From Steromphala cineraria (lineage: Eukaryota > Mollusca > Gastropoda > Trochida > Trochidae): DNA of 64,000 bases. The stretch is taken from positions 372,001 through 436,000 of the forward strand of contig OU744736.1 in the NCBI GenBank assembly GCA_916613615.1, given 5' to 3'. Both the position numbers and the translations under genes were made by a program. The first letter of the stretch is position 1; each line of letters begins with the position of its first letter. Positions 57,834 through 64,000 of this stretch are shown here, piece after piece. The notes below the pieces were generated by a model, which saw only the letters and a program-made list of their open reading frames with translations, was not told the DNA's origin and searched no databases.

Positions 57834-60300
57834 CTAGGACTGCCGCGGCAGTACTTAGGTCTTCAAGATTCCTGTTTGACCTTCACATACTGTTTGACCT
57901 TGACATGACGTTTTTTTCTGAGATTTAAAAAGTAACTAATACATTATCAAAATGACCACATTTCACTTGATACTCAACGTTTAGGCCTGTATTTGTGTAT
58001 GTACTTTGATAGACATTAATTTCAAATTCGAATCCAAAATCCTAATGCATAAAAAATATATTTTATGCCATTTAACTCCAATGCGACCAAAATATGTTCT
58101 ACCTAAGCAAAAAAATAAAAAATTTGATCTGCAAAAGTTTGTCGGCTGAAGTCGGATTTGAACCCTAAAAGTTAGCACTCTGAATTCAGAGGCAAAGGCC
58201 TTAACCATTAGACCAGGAAGCTGACTGTGTTTAGATTGGAATTTTAGCACTAAGACTTTAGATTCACGAAGGCACAACAAACAATCTCGCATCCAAGAAT
58301 GAATTCATTGTATGGAGGGGTGCTTTTGGGCGTTTTGAGCTGTTGTTTGAGGTCAGAACGTGCTTTTGACCATTTCGAGCTCTTTGGTGTGTTGTTTTAG
58401 GTCGAAAATACGATGTCTAGCGAGGCTAGCGCTGTTCTGAGTTCAGAGAACGTTGTAGCGACGTCTTCCGGTGTCCCGTGGCCGTATGCACGGATTTAGT
58501 GACCAAAATCGAATGTACATGACTGGACAGCGTGTTTGCATGAAATGTCTACAAGCACAAAGTGTAGAACATGCGGCCGGGAGGAAATGCATATTTCAAA
58601 GTTCAGGAGGACGACAGGCATTTTGGAAAAGAGAGTTAATCGAGGACGTCACACCCTTGCGAGTGGAATCTGCCTAGCATTTAGGCAGGAATCAGGACGG
58701 CCTCCCTTTATCTAATGACCAAGAGCCCAAGAGCCCAAGAGCTGATAGTGGCCGTCATTATGCCCTTTTCAATTTAAGGGAAGGTACATTTGCTTGTACC
58801 TACGCACTGACCCGTGCCTTTGGTCTTGAAAATAAATCTTGACCATAAAGGCTTTCAAAGTGTGTTTAGTCCACTTGCACGATTTGTTGTCAGTCCCAAA
58901 CAAAGAGTTTAATTGACAATTAGAAGAGCTTTTCTTCACATAGCTTTTTCTTCTAAAATAAGTATTGTTGAATGTACACAATTTCATTGTTATTTAAATG
59001 TATCAAATCTATCGGTGTAAAGTTTTTCTAATTTTTCCCCAAAATTAACCGTGCAGCATTCCTATCTGCCGAACCATTAGAGACATTTCAAAATTGATTT
59101 TACCATTGTTTAGAGGAGAGATTTGTCTTTATATGCATACATTATTTGTTTAAGAGCATGAAAAAGTAAAGAAACGGTGAGCGATGCGACATCTGCCGCA
59201 AATATCAAGCTTTATCTAAAAAAAATAGATAATTTAGCTTATGAGTCATTTACTGTGAACAATTTTATAATGAAGTACTACACAAAAGGTTTTTGTCTTC
59301 AACAAGCGTAGCCATCGATGTTTAGTATGTTTTCCTAGTGTTTTATTGCTAATGAACTACAATTTTTCAATCATTCTTATATCAGAATCATTAAAAACAA
59401 AAGTAGGATTGACCACATGTAAATATTCCAAAATCAATGTTTATGTTTAATCTAATTTTAATGAGATTTACCAAAGATTGTATGTTCTTTTGGCTTTCAT
59501 ATGATATATAGAACAAATATGTATCACGTGTCGTAGGTAAACAAGGATTTTTCAAACATACCCACCAAAACACCCGTTTTCAAAAATGCAAAGTTTGACC
59601 CTTCCTCCTGACCGGAAATGACTGTTCGCGAGCGATTTTATTCTTTTATCTTGAAGACCTTGCTCATGTCTAAGTCTCATGCAAAAATCATTAAGTTCTA
59701 CGGTCTGGTTTTTGAGTTATCTGCCCTTGAAGTTGGCGATTTTTAGATTTTGGTCAACTTTGAAAGGTCACAGCACAAAAAGTATTAATGTTAGCACCAT
59801 AAATCGACATCGCTTTTTTGTACAATACTTCAGCTACATTCATTATAAATTTCAGCTCTCTAGTGCAAGTATCTTCAGAGGAGTAGGGTTTTAAAGGCGG
59901 GTGGGGTCGGAAACGGTCGAAAATACACTGAAAGCAAGATGGCGGACAAAGCACGTGACCTACGAATTTGCCTTGATTCCCTTTTTTTCATTATTTGTCA
60001 TTGCGCTTCTTTTAAAAAAAAATTCAAGTCTCTAAGTGCATTTTGAAAAAAAAATCAATGTTAAATTTTCGACTTTGGATTCGAACTGGACCTTTAATGT
60101 ACGAGCCGATTTTGCCCAAAAGCTTAGTTTATCGATTCCAGGGTAAGGGGTACCTGCATGTCAAGTTTGGGCAAATTTGAACAAGCGGTTTGAGCTGTGG
60201 AACCGTCACAAAAATTGTACAAATAATAATAATAATAATAAGAACTTGAAGAAATCGGATAAAAACAATAGGTCTTCACGACTTTGTCTTGAAGACCTAA
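57834..60300 (+). repeat. Array unit 8, beta head and tail, long interior shared with the gamma unit
   Basis: Palindrome at 57839. After ~80 bp the sequence switches to the interior found in 4100-5450, including the tRNA-like segment, then to the beta distal module. Right hairpin 60270-60298. Confidence 0.82.
58144..58234 (-). repeat. tRNA-derived (SINE-like) segment, second copy
   Basis: Minus strand: box-A-like TGGTCTAATGGTTAAGGC, box-B-like GGTTCAAATCCG. In place of an anticodon arm there is a self-complementary CTCTGAATTCAGAG, so no anticodon loop can form. Confidence 0.6.
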
Positions 60301-61494
60301 CTAGGATTGACGCGTCAATACTTAGGTCTTCAAAATTCCTCTTTGACCTTCACAAAGTGTTTGACCTTCACATGACTTTTTGTCTAAGAGGTAAACAGTA
60401 GCTAATACATTATCAAAATGACCAAATTCCACTTGATATTCAACATTAAAGGCTTTACCGAAAATTCATCATGGCTGCAAACATGAATCATCTCAGGTTC
60501 TACAGTCTTGTTGCTGCCTGATGATAGATGCAACATTTCCTAGTGTTTTATAGCTAATGAACTACAATTTTTCAATCATTCTTATATCAGAATCATTCAA
60601 AACAAAAGTAGGATTGACCACATTTAAATACTCCAGAATCAATGTTAATGTTTAATCTAATTTTAATGAGATTTATCAAAGATTGTATGTTCTTTTGGCT
60701 TTCATATGATATATAGAACAAATATGTATCACGTGTCGTAGGTTAACAAGGATTTTTAAAACATACCCACCAAAAGACCCGTTTTCAAAAATGCAAACTT
60801 TGACCCTTCCTCGTGACCGGAAATCACTGTTCGCGATCGATTTTATTCTTTTATCTTGAAGACCTTGCTCATGTCTAACTCTCCTGCAAAAATCATTAAG
60901 TTCTATGGTCTGGTTTTTGAGTTATCTGCCCTTGAAGTTGGCGATTTTTCGATTTTGGTCAACTTTGAAAGGTCACAGCAAAAAAAGTATTAACGTTAGA
61001 ACCATTAAACTTCTTAACTTTCATGTATAATACTTCAGCTACATTGAGTATACATTTCAGCTCTCTAGTGCAAGTATCTTCAGAGGAGAAGATTCTCAAA
61101 GGCGGGTGGGGTCGGAAACGGTCGAAAATGCACTAAAAGCAAGATGGTGGACAAACCACGTGACCTACGAATTTGTCCTGATTCCCTTTTTTTCATCATT
61201 TTTCATTGCGCATCGTTTAAAAAAAAATTTAAGTCTCTAAGTGCATTTTGAAAAAAAAATCAATGTTAAATTTTTGATTTTGGATTCGAACTGGACCTTT
61301 AATGAATGAACCGATTTTGCCCAAAAGCTTCGCATGTCTATTCCAGGGTAAAATCTACAATCCCTGAAAGTTTCATGAAAATCGGCTCGTTAATACGTTC
61401 AGAAATGGAGGAACAAAAAAACGTCCAAATAATAATAATAATAAAAATCCGGATAATAACAATAGGTCTTCCAGACGTAGTCTTGAAGACCTAA
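60301..61494 (+). repeat. Array unit 9, alpha head with beta-type distal module
   Basis: Palindrome ATTGACGCGTCAAT at 60305, then a 'ttgttgctgcctgatgatag' segment shared with unit 11, then the 'gagttatctgccc' module. Right hairpin 61464-61492. Confidence 0.83.
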
Positions 61495-62869
61495 CTAGGA
61501 TTGACGCGTCAATACTTAGGTCTTCAAGATTCCTCTTTGACCTTCACAAAGTGTTTGACCTTCACATGACTTTTTGTCTAAGAGGTAAACAGTAGCTACT
61601 ACATTATCAAAATGACCAATTTCAACTTGATATTCAGTGTTAAAGACTTTTCAGAAAAATTCATCATGGTAGCCAATGTCAGCTATGACACCATTCTTCA
61701 GAGAATATTATTCCTAGTAGCAGAAATTTTTTTTTTTAAATTATCTCTCACCGTTTTCGAGATACATGTGATTTAACGTTGTAATGTAAAGAAAACACTG
61801 AAATTTGAAGATTTTTTTACCCCCACTCCATGTTGGTCCTTCTAGCTCCTTAACTATCAACATTTTAATGATAAAGTACAACAAAGCAAAAGTTGTGCTT
61901 GGAATAGCGCATGTGAACTTACAATCAATTAAAAGATATCTTTCTTAATAAAGAAACTGTGGAACGTTGAAATGTGCTAAAAATGAGGATTTTCACAAAA
62001 TCGCAATATTCAAGGACAGGTCATGGACAGAAAAAAATTTATCATCACTTGTTGATATTTTTTTCGGTCTACTCATTACATCTGCTTCACAAAACATCAA
62101 TGATAAAATGTCTATCTGTAACAGTTTTTAAACTAAAATTCGAAAAGTAAAATAACCCTTGAAAAATGTTGAAATCGCCGAAAAATGTAAAAAATCTCTT
62201 TATGTCAAAATATTTCCTTTAATATCAACTTTTATATAATAATGACCTGTAGTGAACTTGTTCACCTATCATTGTAGAACAGAATGCATCAAACAGATTT
62301 CATTTTTGACATTTCCTTACAGAGTGGTGCCCCTTTGAACGTAACACGAAAAATGACACTTCAAAAAAATGTCGAAATCCAAGGGCAGATAACTCGAATA
62401 ACAGGTCAAAAATAAAAAATTCGCTGTATTCGTGTTATTACACACTCATTAAGCTTTCCAACGAGCTATCACACTAGTCTGTATGTATTGCAGTTAGTGA
62501 GGAGAAGATTTTCAAAGACGCGTACCGTCAGAACCGCGAAATTTCAGAATTTTTTTAGTTTTTCGAAAATAGAAAAAAATCTAATTATACGGCCGAAAAC
62601 CGCTATGGGCTTAATGAATGGGGAATGTTGTTGCCCACATTTTGGTGAAAGTTTTGTGAAATTATCTCCCATAGTAACCGAGAAATTGAGGTTTGAAGTT
62701 TTGACTTTAAGGGGAGATAACTCAAAAACAAAATCGAAATTCAAAAATCGGGCTCGACATTCCATAAATGAGGTCATACTCTACAATCCCTGAAAGTTTC
62801 ATTAAAATCGGCTTGTCAATAAGGTCAGAAATTACGACAGAAAAAACGTCCAAATAATAATAATAATAA
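61495..62869 (+). repeat. Array unit 10, alpha
   Basis: Palindrome at 61500; same composition as unit 1; ends (AAT)n without right hairpin. Confidence 0.85.
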
Positions 62870-64000
62870 CTAGGATTGACGCGTCAATACTTAGGTCTTC
62901 AAGATTCCTGTTTGACCTTCACACAGTGTTTGACCTTCACATGACTCTTTGTCTAAGAGGTAAACAGTAGCTAATACATTATCAAAATGACCAAATTCCA
63001 CTTGATATTCAACATTAAAGGCTTTACCGAAAATTCATCATGGCTGCAAACATGAATCATCTCAGGTTCTACAGTCTTGTTGCTGCCTGATGATAGATAC
63101 ATCATTTCCTAGTGTTTTATTGCTAATGAACTACAATTTTTCAATCAATCTTATATTAGAATCATTCAAAACAAAAGTAGGATTGACCACATTTAAATAC
63201 TCCAAAATCAATGTTAAGGTTTAATCTTATTTTAATGAGATTTATCAAAGATTGTATGTTCTTTTGGCTTTCATATGATATATAGAACAAATATGTATCA
63301 CGTGTCGTTGGTTAACAAGGAATTTTCAAACATACCCACCAAAACAGCCGTTTTCAAAAATGCAAACTTTGACCCTTCCTCGTGACCGGAAATCACTGTT
63401 CGCGATCGATTTTATTCTTTTATCTTGAAGACCTTGCTCATGTCTAACTCTCATGCAAAAATCATTAAGTTCTATGGTCTGGTTTTTGAGTTATCTGCCC
63501 TTGAAGTTGGCGATTTTTCGATTTTGGTCAACTTTGAAAGGTCACAGCAAAAAAAGTATTAACGTTAGGACTTTCTAATGACCAAATCCAAAACAACAAT
63601 GCTTCAGCTACATTGAGTATAAATTTCAGCTCTCTAGTGCAATTATCTTCAGAGGAGAAGATTCTCAAAGGCGGTTGGGGTCAGAAACGGTCGAAAATGC
63701 ACTCAAAACAAGATGGCGGACAAACCACGTGACCTACGAATTTGTCCTGATTCCCTTTTTTTCATCATTTTTCATCGCGCAGCTTTTGAAAAAAAAATTA
63801 GGTCTCTAAGTACATTTTGAAAAAAAAATCAATGTTAAATTTTCGATTTTGGATTCGAACTGGACCTTTAATGAATGAACCGATTTTGCCCAAAAGCTTC
63901 GCATGTCTATTCCAGGGTAAAATCTACAGTCCCTGAAAGTTTCATGAAAATTGGTTCGTTAATACGTTCAGAAATGTCTGAACAAAAAAACGTCCAAATA
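62870..64000 (+). repeat. Array unit 11, alpha head, cut by window end
   Basis: Palindrome at 62875; follows unit 9 to the window edge, including AAGATGGCGG near 63711 and CACGTGACC. Confidence 0.83.

Larger units (their letters stand above)
49482..64000 (+). repeat. Head-to-tail array of eleven hairpin-ended units (alpha and beta types)
   Basis: Eleven unit starts (CTAGGA + 14-bp palindrome + TACTTAGGTCTTCAAGATTC, with small variants) at 49501, 50875, 52309, 53732, 55330, 56128, 56983, 57834, 60301, 61495 and 62870, all in the same direction. Each unit ends in an (AAT)n run; most also have a right hairpin built on AGGTCTTC/GAAGACCT. The array begins in an (AAT)n at 49482 and leaves the window. 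No conserved protein is encoded. Confidence 0.9.

Noticed and set aside
49501..64000. Integron cassette array, because of head-to-tail units with terminal hairpins
   Set aside because: No integrase or cassette ORFs; eukaryotic repeats, introns and retrotransposons surround it. The hairpins do not have attC core sites.

Overview
This 64-kb window is AT-rich eukaryotic nuclear DNA, almost entirely interspersed repeats. It most likely comes from a bivalve mollusc, or at least a lophotrochozoan. The reasons are: pearl/HINE-type (Helentron-associated) elements with 145-156 bp tandem monomers followed by an ACGG/ACAG microsatellite; a DIRS-like tyrosine-recombinase retrotransposon; a Ty1/copia element; CR1/L2- and Jockey/I-like LINE fragments with (ATT)n or (TCTG)n tails; and a B30.2/SPRY exon. 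I cannot name the species.

Layout. 1-7.6 kb: a nest of hairpin-ended repeat units, one broken by a 2.2-kb pearl-like element. 7.7-9.0 kb: a 5'-truncated LINE reverse transcriptase. 9.0-18.2 kb: a block bounded by a 117-bp inverted repeat. It holds an inverted hairpin-type unit split by a 3.9-kb decayed DIRS-like element, a TTAA-type MITE, several fold-back palindromes and a possible small two-exon transcription unit with a CpG-type promoter. 18.2-28 kb: LINE tails, palindromes and two pearl-like elements. 28.1-28.8 kb (minus): the terminal exon of a SPRY-domain gene, the best host-gene call, with a degenerate tandem repeat upstream. 30.3-32.4 kb: another pearl-like copy. 33.9-34.4 kb: a LINE tail. 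36.3-44.8 kb: a second pearl-like family with 146-bp monomers. Inside it sits an intact 4.9-kb Ty1/copia element with identical 192-bp LTRs and one 1423-codon gag-pol ORF. 45.8-46.9 kb: another hairpin-ended repeat. 47.9-48.1 kb: a possible Cys-rich host exon. 49.5-64 kb: a head-to-tail array of eleven hairpin-ended units running off the window.

The most interesting signal is that at least six superficially different repeat families share one terminal design: a short left-end hairpin, then a 10-14 nt motif whose reverse complement forms the outer 3' arm of a right-end hairpin. In the 49.5-64 kb array the left hairpin exists in only two forms, ATTGACGCGTCAAT and ACTGCCGCGGCAGT. They differ by two fully compensatory base-pair changes, with no intermediates in 13 copies. 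This fits rolling-circle (Helentron-like) non-autonomous elements that insert head to tail and into one another. No autonomous Rep/helicase gene was found in the window.
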